DNA from: Phoronis australis
Taxonomy: Eukaryota; Phoronida; Phoronidae
Direction of reading: 5' to 3'
Assembly (NCBI GenBank): GCA_002633005.1
Contig: NMRA01000820.1
Location: 1 to 54,952 of the forward strand
DNA length: 54,952 nt
Positions 37,701 to 47,396 of this stretch are shown one piece after another. Position 1 is the stretch's first letter, and every line of letters starts with the position of its first letter. The notes beneath the pieces were generated by a model that saw nothing but the letters and a program-made list of their open reading frames with translations, did not search any database and had not been told where the DNA came from. Both the position numbers and the translations under genes were made by a program.

Positions 37701-40700
37701 GAAAAATGGGGCACCACTCTTGCTCAAGGCGTTGGGGAACTGCAACTCGCCACACAGCCTGATACCTAGCGCCCTCTCCAGGTAAGAACCAGTGCATCGC
37801 TTCTTCTCAACGCGTGTGCCGGTGATCATCTTCTGTTCACGGTCCTCTTCTTTGTGAATGATGAAGAACTTGCTCCTGGAAAAGAAAAGGAAATTGGAAT
37901 TCATCAGAACAAAGACAAACGCCTATAAAATCCTAGGTCAGAAAGGTGAGGCAAAAACAATTTTTACTTTTGTAGCTGTACTCTGTATGGATATAAAAAA
38001 GTAAAACAAAAGAAGACAGTAAGCGGCTATTTTACATGAAACTTGGACAAGATTGTATTTGGTAGCAGATAAATGTTCTTGAATCACCAGTGGTATAGTA
38101 CAAAACTAGACTATAGTCATCAGTTGATAGGTGGCGCTGTGCGAGTTGATAGGTGGTGCTGTGCAAACACACGCTTGGTACCAGATACATCTTCTTGAAT
38201 CACCAGTTGTAATATACAAAACTAGACTACAGTCATGGGTTGATAGGTGGCGCTGTACGAGTTGATAGTCGCTAACATACAAAACTAGACTACAGTCATT
38301 ACTATCATAGCTTCTTAGAGTAAAAATACAATTCATTATTGCTGTGGGACACTTACTGGATGTCGAAGACTTCCATCTTGTCCTTGGGCGTGTTCAAGTT
38401 GAAGGTGAACTCTCCATTCTTCATCGACAGTTTGCCATCCATGAAGGTACTGGAGTGGACGGTGGTCACCATCTTGATACCTGACCTGGCCACGAATGCG
38501 TCCACTGTCATCACACTGGACACTTCAACAGCACCACTGAAAGCACGGCAGTGAAACAACATCAAACTAAGTCACTGGTCAACAATTGCATCATCGAAAT
38601 ACAAAACACATTCTACAAGAAGAGACCATAATTGGAATTGAACATTGATTGCAACTGTGACATTAGAACACGCTCCATGAAACATCATAATACCTTGGCT
38701 TGATGTGTCCGTCAATGTCAAACTCGTGTGGAGAGGTCATCAGCTTGCGCACATCAACATGGCCGCCCAGTTTCAGGTTGATGGAGGCAGTTCCATTGAC
38801 AGTCAGGTTGAGTGGCAGACCAATCATTGTAGGTACAATCAAACTGGTGTCAAGGAACATGGTGCTCTTGGAGTAGTCAATATCTTGGTCAGATGCCAAC
38901 TTGAAAAACATATGAAAGATGGTCACAATCACTCCACCTAGCTGCAATCTCGTGGTTATAACTCAAACTGAGATTTGATACTTGAAATGCAAACCGAACA
39001 TCTTAATCAATTCAGTCTGTTGATGACAAAACTCCCCATCTCCAGATTACTGCAGATTATTTTGTGGAATTTACATAAAAGTATGTTATAAATTGTAAAA
39101 GAAAGTTTGATACAACAGCTTGATATCTTTTGCGCGGTGGTGTTTACCTTGATGAGGATATCAAGAGGGTTGAAGGTGTCTTTGTTGTTGAGTGGGTCAA
39201 AGCCAGCGAACTCGCCAAAGGCAATCTCATTTCCAAACACTTTGACAGAAGCAGAGCCCCTCGTCATGTCATCCATATGGGCACCAAACTAAACAAGAGT
39301 AACGCTGAGCATTGATATGCACCCACAAATGCACTGCAAACGGAGTGATTCTAGGGTTGTTTGTTTGTTTCATAAAAATAGCCACCAGATGGCGAAAAAA
39401 CTTCCAATCCATCTGAAAACATGCCATCGCTTCTTTAAAAGAAAAAATTTACCAAATTTCATAAAAATCTGTCAAGCAACTTCAGAAAAAAGGAAAACAG
39501 AGAAAAATGAAATTGCCACTATGGCGCAGCATCTAATGGATCTGACTGAAGGACGTTGTCATCTGTTGTTAGCGTCATATAAATACAATTGCTAAATTTA
39601 ATAAAGATCCTGTAGTGAGTTTAGGAGATGCAGCTATGACCCCAAAACAAAACAAAACTACCACTAGGAGGCGCCACAGTAGTCAAATTCATTATCGTCA
39701 ACTGTCCTCTTCACACTGAGAACATATCCACCAATTTTCAAAATCATCCTTAAAATGGTTTGGTTGATCGAGGGATGAACGCCAAAAGACAAGACTCAAA
39801 AACAGGAAAAATGACCACTAGGTGGCGCAAAGTACCTCAATTCCATCAGAAAGCGGGAGAATAGCATCATCTCACCTATAAATGCCTTATTCCAAATTTT
39901 CTGAGGATCTTTGAAGATACAGTGGTAGGCCTAAAAATGAAAATTGCCACTAGGGGGCACACTAGAAATCAGATCCGTCCGAAACTTGTTGTCATCTGTT
40001 GTCAACATCATATAAATACACTTGTTAAATTTAGCAAAGACTGCAAATGGTTTAGGAGATACAGCCATAGGCGCAATAAAACAAAACTGCCACTAGGAGA
40101 CTCCACAGTAGTCATAATCATAGAAAAATCAATGTCAGCTTTGTGGTAAGAACACACATGCCAAATTTCACAATCGTCCTTAGAGCGGTTTGGTTGATAA
40201 AGAGGTGTACGCCAAAAACAGACTAAAAACAGTAAAAATGGCCACTAGGTGGTGCAAACTATGTCAAATCCATTCGAAACTGGGAGAATAGCGCCATCTC
40301 ACTAATAGATGCCTATATTCCAAATTTTATGAAAATACGTTGAGGACCTTAGAAGACACAGTGGTAAACGTAAAAAAATAAAATTGACACTTGGGGGCAG
40401 ACCGGTAGTCGGATCTGTCTGAAAGTTTGCTCATGCCGTCCCATCCATGATAGGGACATATGTGCAAAAATTTCATGAACATACGTCAAAAGATTTTGGA
40501 GATAAAACAGGAGACGCCGGACGGACGATAGCTGGACGGACGGCTGGAGATGACGGCATAAAGCGTCCACACATAAATATGTGGGCGCATAAAAATGTAA
40601 AAATGCACATGAGAAAGAAGCAAAAATATAACCTGCAACAATTGCGTTCATGTATGACTTAACCTTTGGTTGTACATTGCATCTATTGAAATATATAAGA

Positions 40701-43700
40701 CACATGCCACCGAAGTAACAGATGAATTCATGAATAAACTTTAACTCTATAAACAGCATCAGTGGAACTGCATCTGTAATAAAACCATACTCAACACAGA
40801 GGTCTTTAAAGTGATGTATGTATACAATAAGGCAGAGAAGTTCATACACAAATTAAGGTCAACATAAACAGTATCTCTTGAGTAAGCTACAGACTTTGAT
40901 ACATACCTTACTATGTGCTTTCTGAACATCAGCGTTTTTGATAACATTGCGTCTCTTGCGGTTGAGAATGTTGCTCATCTCATTCTGTTGGAAGTAGCCA
41001 TTGGGGCCGAAGAATGACTCGACGAGGTATTCGAATCCCTCGATGCGTCCCTCCAGCTCCAGAAGGTTCAGTGACTCTCCGAAAACATCTAGGGTAAGGT
41101 TAACAGTGGCTGAGCGAGGTATGTACGACTTTGTGGAGAAGAGAACGTTGCTTTCAACCTTGCCTCCGACGTTGAGGATCTGGGAGAAGAATGATTTTTC
41201 GTAGTTACGCGAAAACTTCCTAGCATCATTGTTGTACTCTTTTGACAGCTCCTCATCTTCAAGGATCTCACGCACGGTCCACTTGAATGGGTCCGAGGTC
41301 TCCATCAAGTTGGTCAAGTGGGTCCACACGAATGTGCCAATCTGGTTTGACTTCTCTGACTGAAGGACAGCTTTGACATTATCGATGATGTTCTTGTCTG
41401 CGCAGCGCATCACGGCCAAGTAAGCGTGAGCGCGGATCTCAGTGTCCTCCTCGGCATCTCTGAACACAGACATCAACTTGGAGTTCTGCAAGCAAATGAA
41501 AGAAATGGGTCACGTAGTGGTACATGAAACCAAATCTGTTAATGTATGCTCAACAAACTAAGGTTTACAAAATTTCAGAGAAACTGTCATTAAAAATACG
41601 TAATTCTTCATAAACATCTACGAATATTTTCAAAATGGTGTCCTAAAATAAAATTTTATGAATGTCAATTACTGTAATAACTCACGTCGAAGGGGCACTG
41701 GAGACGGCGGAAAGCTTGGATGGCAGCGACACGAATATCAGTGGACTCCTTCTTGTTGGTGATGCATCGCCCGAGAGTGTCGACAGCCTTCATAGCATGT
41801 CCAGTGTTGCCGAGTGCCTTGAGGGACATAAGCACCTTCTCGCGCTGGTCCTTATTGGTGTTCTTGCAGTCATAACCAAGGTTGTCTTCGAAGACCTTAA
41901 CAAGGTCAATCACCTCTGAGTCATCATTGCACTCAGCGTTTACGCGGCAGTAGCTGTTGACCATGGCTGAAACAGCCAGGACGGCTTGACGAGATGGCTT
42001 GGCCACAGTGACAAGAGGCTGCAAGAGATGTATACTGTTTCTAGAGATGCCCACATATTGCAGAAAATTCGATTGTTATTGTAAACTCGCTGAAAATCCA
42101 CTTTATCAAACAAAAGCAAGTTGAGCATATATTTTATTACACAAACACCTAAACAGCGATCTGGTTGTTAAAAGTAAAGATTACAGCGACATCTAGAGGT
42201 CACTAGCAGAAGTTACTCATACACTTATTATTACTGGCAAAAATGTTGGCAATAGTGCACTTCGGTTGAATTTGATTAATCACACATCAATTAAAAAGTC
42301 TTGAAATATTATTTTGTCAAGACATCAAAAACAGATTTTACAGAATACTAAGCAGACTGGAATATAAATTTCACTGGAAAAGTAAAAAACAGCTTATGTG
42401 CTCACAAATTCTTCCTCTCACATACCTTAACCTCTGCAAGCATCTGCTTGCTTGGTCGACTGACGAAGGCGAGTGAATTGAGCCACTGAACAGCCATGGG
42501 AGCTGGCAGGTCATCGCGGCTGATCATCTTTTGGATCAAGGACACAGAGGCAATGGTGCCGCAGCTGGGAACGGCATCCAAGAAGTATTTCCTGAAAACA
42601 CAGCCGAGAAGAATTAAAACAAATTAGACTCAGCTTGCACAATATCTTCAACAGTTTGGTTGGTAATTTTCAAACTTATCATTTTCATTGTTCTTTAACT
42701 TAAAATTCCACAAAACTTTGGCTTCAATGCAATGAAACATTGGAAGTATGTGTTCTAACAGAGCTATGCATCGTCACGAGTCACATTACAAATGCTGAGC
42801 TGTCTTAAAATGAAATTCAAAAAAACGCTTCAGAATTTATTAAGGTTAGCCAACACCATCATTCGGAATTCGAAAATGACGCGGCAACACATTGCCTATG
42901 ACTCAAGTTGGTAACTACAATAGAATCCTACCACGGTACGGAAATTATGAAAGTCAAAGGTTTAATTCGATTTTTGTTTTTAACAGCTGAACAAGGCAAA
43001 ATGCAGCGTTAAATTGACAAATTTTATGAGGACAAGTTTCTTTAAAAACTACCACACGTTAAAACACTAGGACGGTTGAACAATTCATTACCTTGCAACT
43101 TGTGACTTTGCACAGAATGGACGGCGGTTGTCATCAACCGTGCGCCAAACATTGCCAAGAGCTTCTGTGTTGAGACGACGCATCTTGTAGACGAGGTTGG
43201 CAAACATGCGAGGCACCTCAGGGCGAACATCATCCTTAGCAACTGAACAGATCTCCCGAAGTTGATCGATGACATCACGATAGTCTCGTTCCAAGCGTTC
43301 ACCTTCATAAGCATGTTCGAAGCGCAGATCCGTGCGATATTCAACATTCCCTTCAGAAAGAAGAAAAAAATTGCTGGCCATCCTATCTCTACCAATTCTG
43401 ATTATCGCATTTATAAATACAAAATCCGTGGTGCAAAAAATCTCATTCCACTTTCAATTATAAACCACAATCTATGAATTCACTTGGAATTTACAATGGC
43501 CAGACAATTACACTCCATGCATATGATCTAATAAAATCTAGAGAAACAAATAGGAAATCCCTGAACAGAAAAGTAGCAAAGCATTCTTACTCTGGTTAGT
43601 GGAGACACCACTCCTGTACGTGTTGTACTTGAGTGTCTGCTTGACCGTTGTGGTAGCGCCGCTCTTGCCGTAGCTGAAGGGACGGAAAGTGTGAACCTCC

Positions 43701-46700
43701 TCGCAGCTGGACTGGATGAGACGACCATCAGTGTGGAAGCTCTGGTCACAGTTGTGAGAACTCTTCATCAATGGCATAGACTGGATGGTCTGAAGAAGAC
43801 GGGGAAGAATTGCCCATGTTGATAAACATATAGTGTTCTTAAATTTGTAAATCTTGAACCGGCGTGGAAATACATATCACAAGCATGGCTCATTGGCTGG
43901 AGTGTCTTAACTGTTAGAAGGTACACCGTTAAAGTCCCTGTCGAGGGCAGAAATGTTTTCAGACTTATATTAATTAGGTGATGTGATGTGGCTAACAGGT
44001 GGCGTGCAGACCAGAGCGTATTTTGGTTAAAGAGACTACAAACCCATCTTCCGTCCAAGAAACAAGCTTTTGATTGGTTACAAAAAGTGTCAGCTCTTTC
44101 GAAGCCACGAAATCATCTCCAGTTTGACTGAGGAACGAATCGAGACCAATTTCATATCCATGTGAGGTCTAAATCAAAGGTTCGTTTTTGGGCTGGAAGG
44201 AGGGTATAACCACTTTAAAGAGATTCTTAAAAATGTATATTTTGTATGGGTTACTTGTCTAAATGAGATTTAGTGCATCGCCATTACTTCTGTCCAATAG
44301 TTGAATAATTATACGTACTGTAGACAAGTGCATAAACTCGTAAACAAAATTCATCTCTGCACAAGGATATATTTGGGAAGAGCTATAACTAAACTATATC
44401 ATTTTCTAAGCAAACTTGAAATGGCTAAAAAGTGTGAGTCACACTTTTGCTGTACCGATGGTACTCTGTATGGCATAGCCTGGAATGCTGTTTGTTTGCC
44501 ATGGCGGTCAGTGCATCCAAGGATCTTCTTAGACTTAGAGATCTTGATCTGTCCCCATGCATTGCTGAGGACGTTGTAATTAACCTCACAGTTGCCTGCT
44601 ACATCAGTCTAAACAAGAAAAAAAATTATTATTTCATGCTCAATATAACACCATGTAATTTGCAATAAAAAAGCATGCAGTAACTTGAAATTGAAACATA
44701 ATGAAATAGTACAATAGTAGTAACCCATATGAAACACCCCAGAAAAATTCAAATAGCAACATTAAACAGCCTTAACACTCATTGATAAAATGCATATTAC
44801 ACATAGTCAACTCTCCAATACAGAATGCAGTGAACAAACCTCTGTGGTCGTTTTATTTTCGGTCAGCTTGTCCATGGAGTTCTGGAAGGCCGACAGTACA
44901 CCACGTTTAATGTTGAGTGCTCGCCAGTCCTCGCTACGTGTGTGACACAGCTCGGCAACATTTCCATCCTGGAATCCAAAGCGAAGCGTCTCCGACTCCA
45001 GCAAGCGGCGCATTTCCGTGCTGCCGAGCGAAGCGAGTCTACGCTCTGGATTCGCGGGATCCACCTCTTCCAGGCGAACATTGCGAAGCTAAAATGACAT
45101 AAACCTAATATAAGCAATGTTAGTTCACATTAACTGCGTGTGGTATATACATTACACAGGTATAATAAAATCTAACACGAATGAAAGTTGAGTGATGTTG
45201 CCGCAATCCAGATGGTCAAACATGGCGCCCGCGACCACGAACATTTTTCGATACCTAGCGCTACCTGGCGGTTGCATTTGAGCTTACACCAACGTCCACT
45301 AGCAACCGATAGCAACAGGTTAGAGTCTCCTCAAGTTAATTTAAGAAACGAGAACAATCTTCGGACTATTGACCTACCTTCAGTGCAAACTCGCACTTGT
45401 CCAGCACTTCGATATCGGCTGTTGCCGTAATGTGTAGACCAGAGACTTCTTCTGAAGCGCCAGTCAAAGCGGTAATGAAGCTGGAGTCGTACAGGAACTC
45501 GTATGTTGTGCCAGGCATGTAATTGAACTTGCTCGACTCTGTAAACAATGAGAAAGAAGTGTGGCGTTATGAGGAAATGGCATTCAAATTTAAATCACAG
45601 TAGGACGGGGCTGAAATAAAAAAAATAATGTAGTTAAGTAGCGTAAAAAGTTATAGTAAATTACAATCGCGTTAAACTACGATTTAAGTAGTCTACTTGT
45701 AACTTTAAAGAATTCGTTGAACGATAATCACTGCACATGGACACCGTGACAGTCAGTCACTGTCGGTGCCGGGTGGCTCTGTGTTGGTGTCTAATTTTAT
45801 GTTTTTACAAAACACTTCATTAGTAGTTGCTTCAAATAAAAGTTCAAAAAGTAAGTAAAAGAAAAAAAAAACAAAAACAATTAATTGCAGTTAAGCATGC
45901 ATGTGAAAAGCCGTAGTTGTCATGGAAACGAATCATCTCCAATTGGAAATGTCAAGAAGTCGACATTTCTAATTCATCGTGAGGGCAAGTTACTCAACAT
46001 TTTATTTGCTCGTGTTAGGTGGTGACATCTTGTCATGTGATTTTGTCCTTTAGTTATGCAATCCTTGTGGAAGAACGCTCTTTACCCCCTGGACTTTGGA
46101 ACCGAACTGATACTCAGCAACTGTGAACAGTTGCGCATGCGTACATAAACACAGCTGAACGCTGTCAACTTTCAGCCAATGAGGAGACCAGAAGAGAGTT
46201 ATCGCAAGAGTTGACGGAGAGCTTGAAATTCTAATTGCTAAAACAGATTCGAGGTTTCTTTGTTAACAGCCTAAAGTAACTGACTTACCTGGGCACTCAG
46301 ATGAGCATTTTCTGTTTTCTTCCACCAGACTCACTTTATTTAACGGGCCTGAAAACAAACGTATGCAAATCATTGACCAAAAAAAAAACTTGACAATCGG
46401 ACAAACGCGCATGCTCGTAACACTCGGGGCATAACAGCTGAGTGGGCTATCGTGTTTCAAAACAACCAGGCACCAAGCCTGATTTCAGTGAGGTAGGCCA
46501 TAGAGAAAAAGCTATAATTTCAAGTAAGTTGGAGACAATATATGATATTCGGAAACAAAGCAAAAAACCTCAGGAGAATACAAGTGTTTCCTTGAAAACC
46601 AATAACCATCAGTGTTTCCAAACACTTCTCATTCCCAAATGACGTTAAAACTCGTATCAGTTATTTAACTAAGAAAAAACAAACGGCAAATCTTAAATTC

Positions 46701-46912
46701 AACAAATCTAATAAAGACAGAACTATTGGACGAAGATTATACTGAATTTTTTAGTTTTAATTGCAGTAAAAATGAGATAGTCAAGTCACGTATCCTGAAA
46801 TCAATTATAATGAAATAATTTCAGTTCTGCCAATGATCATCGAGAAAATTTCCTTACCTGCATTGGCTCCAGCCAGAATGGCTAGGAGCAACAGTGTTTT
46901 GCGCTCCATCAT
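21655..46912 (-). CDS. Apolipophorin/apoB-type large lipid transfer protein precursor, 30 exons, about 4555 aa
   Basis: Secreted lipoprotein scaffold that would be lipidated in the secretory pathway and carry neutral lipid in body fluid. Exons: 46858-46912, 46289-46348, 45378-45538, 44840-45088, 44456-44608, 43591-43789, 43092-43350, 42426-42591, 41686-42018, 40907-41485, 39148-39288, 38694-38899, 38357-38536, 37442-37875, 36895-37152, 36342-36570, 35713-35926, 29051-35410, 28751-28928, 28297-28481, 27829-28127, 27440-27617, 26636-27091, 26027-26408, 25544-25743, 24331-25078, 23703-24071, 23124-23446, 22700-22771, 21655-21696 (stop TAG). All junctions are GT-AG and in phase. The exon 5 donor is weak; 44465 is an alternative in the same phase. 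Two tandem ATGs (46910, 46907) precede the signal peptide. Absence of a polyserine phosvitin region and presence of apoB-like repeats argue for apolipophorin rather than vitellogenin. Insect apolipophorin is about 3300 aa; this is nearer human apoB (4563 aa). Confidence 0.92.
23124..25743 (-). other. VWD, C8 and degenerate VWA-like domains (residues 3972-4518)
   Basis: Exons 25-28. VWD: ITTFDHRHYEFKGTCSYILA through GLFGTYDNEPSNDF (about 3975-4115); the usual GLCG cysteine is replaced by F. C8: exactly eight cysteines at 4132, 4154, 4168, 4181, 4199, 4209, 4222 and 4225, with SCFKVVDPSKYYNMCYND typical of the fold. VWA-like: ADVVLVIEQ (from 4254), a helix, HFGLVGFGG, then SSGSNNDVIRAIRMA. The metal-binding DxSxS is replaced by EQKSC, so no MIDAS metal site is expected. 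A small cysteine motif, CQICQC...CRSC, follows. VWD is usual for apolipophorin; C8 and VWA after it are not in the insect protein as I know it. Confidence 0.7.
26027..28928 (-). other. Amphipathic helical region (residues 3413-3971)
   Basis: Exons 19-24. Exons 22 and 23 in particular are rich in E, K, Q, A, Y and M with heptad-like spacing (for example KLMEKANAKYEEMMTKLR) and lack cysteine. This is like the C-terminal alpha-helical, lipid-surface-binding segments of apoB and apolipophorin. It ends with a tyrosine-rich segment around residues 3950-3970. Confidence 0.7.
29051..35410 (-). other. Giant exon 18: repeated beta-sheet region, 2120 aa (residues 1293-3412)
   Basis: This 6360-bp uninterrupted coding exon is built of diverged repeats. 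About the first 400 residues have short units around YSAEAK/YTADG. Then about two dozen units, mostly 60-75 residues long, each contain a TP[FYWH] or SP[FY] motif, most often as KTPFENFEDI, followed by FxHxG and a KKIxAD-like strand. This is the lipid-associating beta domain of apoB/apolipophorin. Near its end is a basic cluster, RSRQRK (residues 3389-3394). No frameshifts or stops are present, so the long exon is under coding constraint. Confidence 0.88.
35713..39288 (-). other. Open beta-sheet domains DUF1943/DUF1081-like (residues 739-1292)
   Basis: Exons 11-17. Exon 14 carries the clearest DUF1081-like block: a cysteine pair in RCTGSYLE...GIRLCGELQFP, then PFFPLTGPSKVSVVL. Exons 12-13 have beta-strand-rich sequence with two glycosylation sequons (NLT and NGT in LNLTVNGTAS). 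In apoB and apolipophorin these sheets line the lipid cavity and start particle assembly. The boundary with the following repeat exon is gradual. Confidence 0.7.
38054..38300. repeat. Tandem repeat in apolipophorin-like intron 13
   Basis: A unit of about 121 bp starting TTGGTAGCAGATAAATG at 38054 recurs from 38175 (TTGGTACCAGATACATC), with a partial third copy from about 38277. Shared blocks include CTTGAATCACCAG, ACAAAACTAGACTA and GTTGATAGGTGGCGCTGT, the last of which is itself doubled inside copy one. Confidence 0.75.
39382..40600. repeat. Array of about 145-bp units, each with a CCACTAGGKGGC motif (intron 10)
   Basis: The motif occurs at about 39382, 39516, 39661, 39815, 39947, 40090, 40242 and 40387, spaced 131-154 bp. 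Units also share CATATAAATAC, CCAAATTTTATGAAAAT-like and TTAGGAGATACAGC-like blocks. Units three apart are more alike (39516 with 39947; 39661 with 40090; 39815 with 40242), so there is a higher-order period near 430 bp. The array ends at about 40500-40600 in GGACGGACG repeats and CATAAAGCGTCC. It lies between exons 11 and 10 of the apolipophorin-like gene. Confidence 0.8.
40907..46912 (-). other. Lipid-transfer module: signal peptide and vitellogenin N-terminal domain (residues 1-738)
   Basis: Exons 1-10. Residues 1-18 form the signal peptide (hydrophobic KTLLLLAILAGANA). Exons 2-10 match the Vitellogenin_N/LPD_N fold shared by vitellogenin, MTP, apoB and apolipophorin. They include KCSSEC near the mature start, LNIKRGVLSAFQ, DVAGNCEVNY, a second cysteine pair (SSHNC...QSSCEEVH) and TTTVKQTL. 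Exons 7-10 encode the helical bundle, with phrases such as KYFLDAVPSCGT. In the family this part forms the lipid pocket that receives lipid from MTP. The RKRR site (residues 721-724) is at the end of exon 10. Confidence 0.88.
40948..40959 (-). other. Predicted furin-type cleavage site RKRR (residues 721-724)
   Basis: The sequence LNRKRRNVIK near the 3' end of exon 10 fits the proprotein convertase pattern R-X-K/R-R. It lies right after the lipid-transfer module. Insect proapolipophorin is cut by furin at an RQKR at about residue 720 to give apoLp-II and apoLp-I. Cleavage here would give chains of roughly 700 and 3830 residues. Position and context make function likely, but cleavage itself is inferred. 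Confidence 0.65.
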
Positions 46913-46968
46913 GTAATGGGCCCGATAAAAGCGCTTGCTGTTCTGAGCTCTTCTGTGCCGCTCAGGTT

Positions 46969-46976
46969 TATTTATA
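46969..46976 (-). promoter_or_regulatory. TATA box of the apolipophorin-like gene
   Basis: TATAAATA on the minus strand lies 57 bp upstream of the first ATG. A start about 30 bp downstream would fall near 46940 (in CAGAAG/TCAGAAC), giving a very short 5' UTR. This agrees with a strong tissue-specific gene. The start was not observed directly. Confidence 0.65.
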
Positions 46977-47000
46977 CCGCACCAAACGCACAATGAAACT

Positions 47001-47009
47001 CAAAGTCCA
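47001..47009. promoter_or_regulatory. HNF4-type site CAAAGTCCA
   Basis: CAAAGTCCA is the HNF4-specific binding core known from vertebrate studies. It lies about 25 bp upstream of the TATA box. A further nuclear-receptor half-site (TGGGTCA on the gene strand, about 47023-47029) and a CCAAT on the plus strand (about 47070) are close by. HNF4 drives apoB in vertebrates, so the placement makes sense; binding is inferred. Confidence 0.5.
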
Positions 47010-47396
47010 AACTTCGTGGATCCTGACCCACGTTGATCTCAGCAAAATTTTATGATAACGCCCTCTATGCCAATCAAAGCGTTGCCTGGTCACGGTAATA
47101 CCCTCTAAGCAAGGGGTTATATCGAACGCCTCGATCGCGAGTCGATGAGTTCTGTCACTTTTCTTCAGGATTTAGCATGTACTTTCGTGGCTGAAACTTT
47201 ATTGTTTTTCGTTTACTTCGTTATAATATATGCACAACTATTAATTTGGTTAACGCGCTATTTTCATCTGTCGCATCACGTTCCTACTCCATTGGGGAAA
47301 AGCATGCCATTTTATTGCCATTTCCTGTTATGCAGCCATTCCTACATGAGCTTTCGTTCACCGGAATTCGTCGGCTGGGTCTGTTATAGTGTTGCA

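Noticed and set aside
44040-44165. Exon-like open stretch on the minus strand between exons 5 and 6, with an AG before it
   Set aside because: Exons 5 and 6 join in phase and give a continuous family-like sequence without it. The stretch continues into sequence that looks like a dispersed repeat and has no good donor.
21655-46912. Vitellogenin as the identity of the large gene
   Set aside because: There is no polyserine/phosvitin region, the length is more than twice that of vitellogenin, and the TPFE-repeat beta domain and RKRR site fit apolipophorin/apoB.
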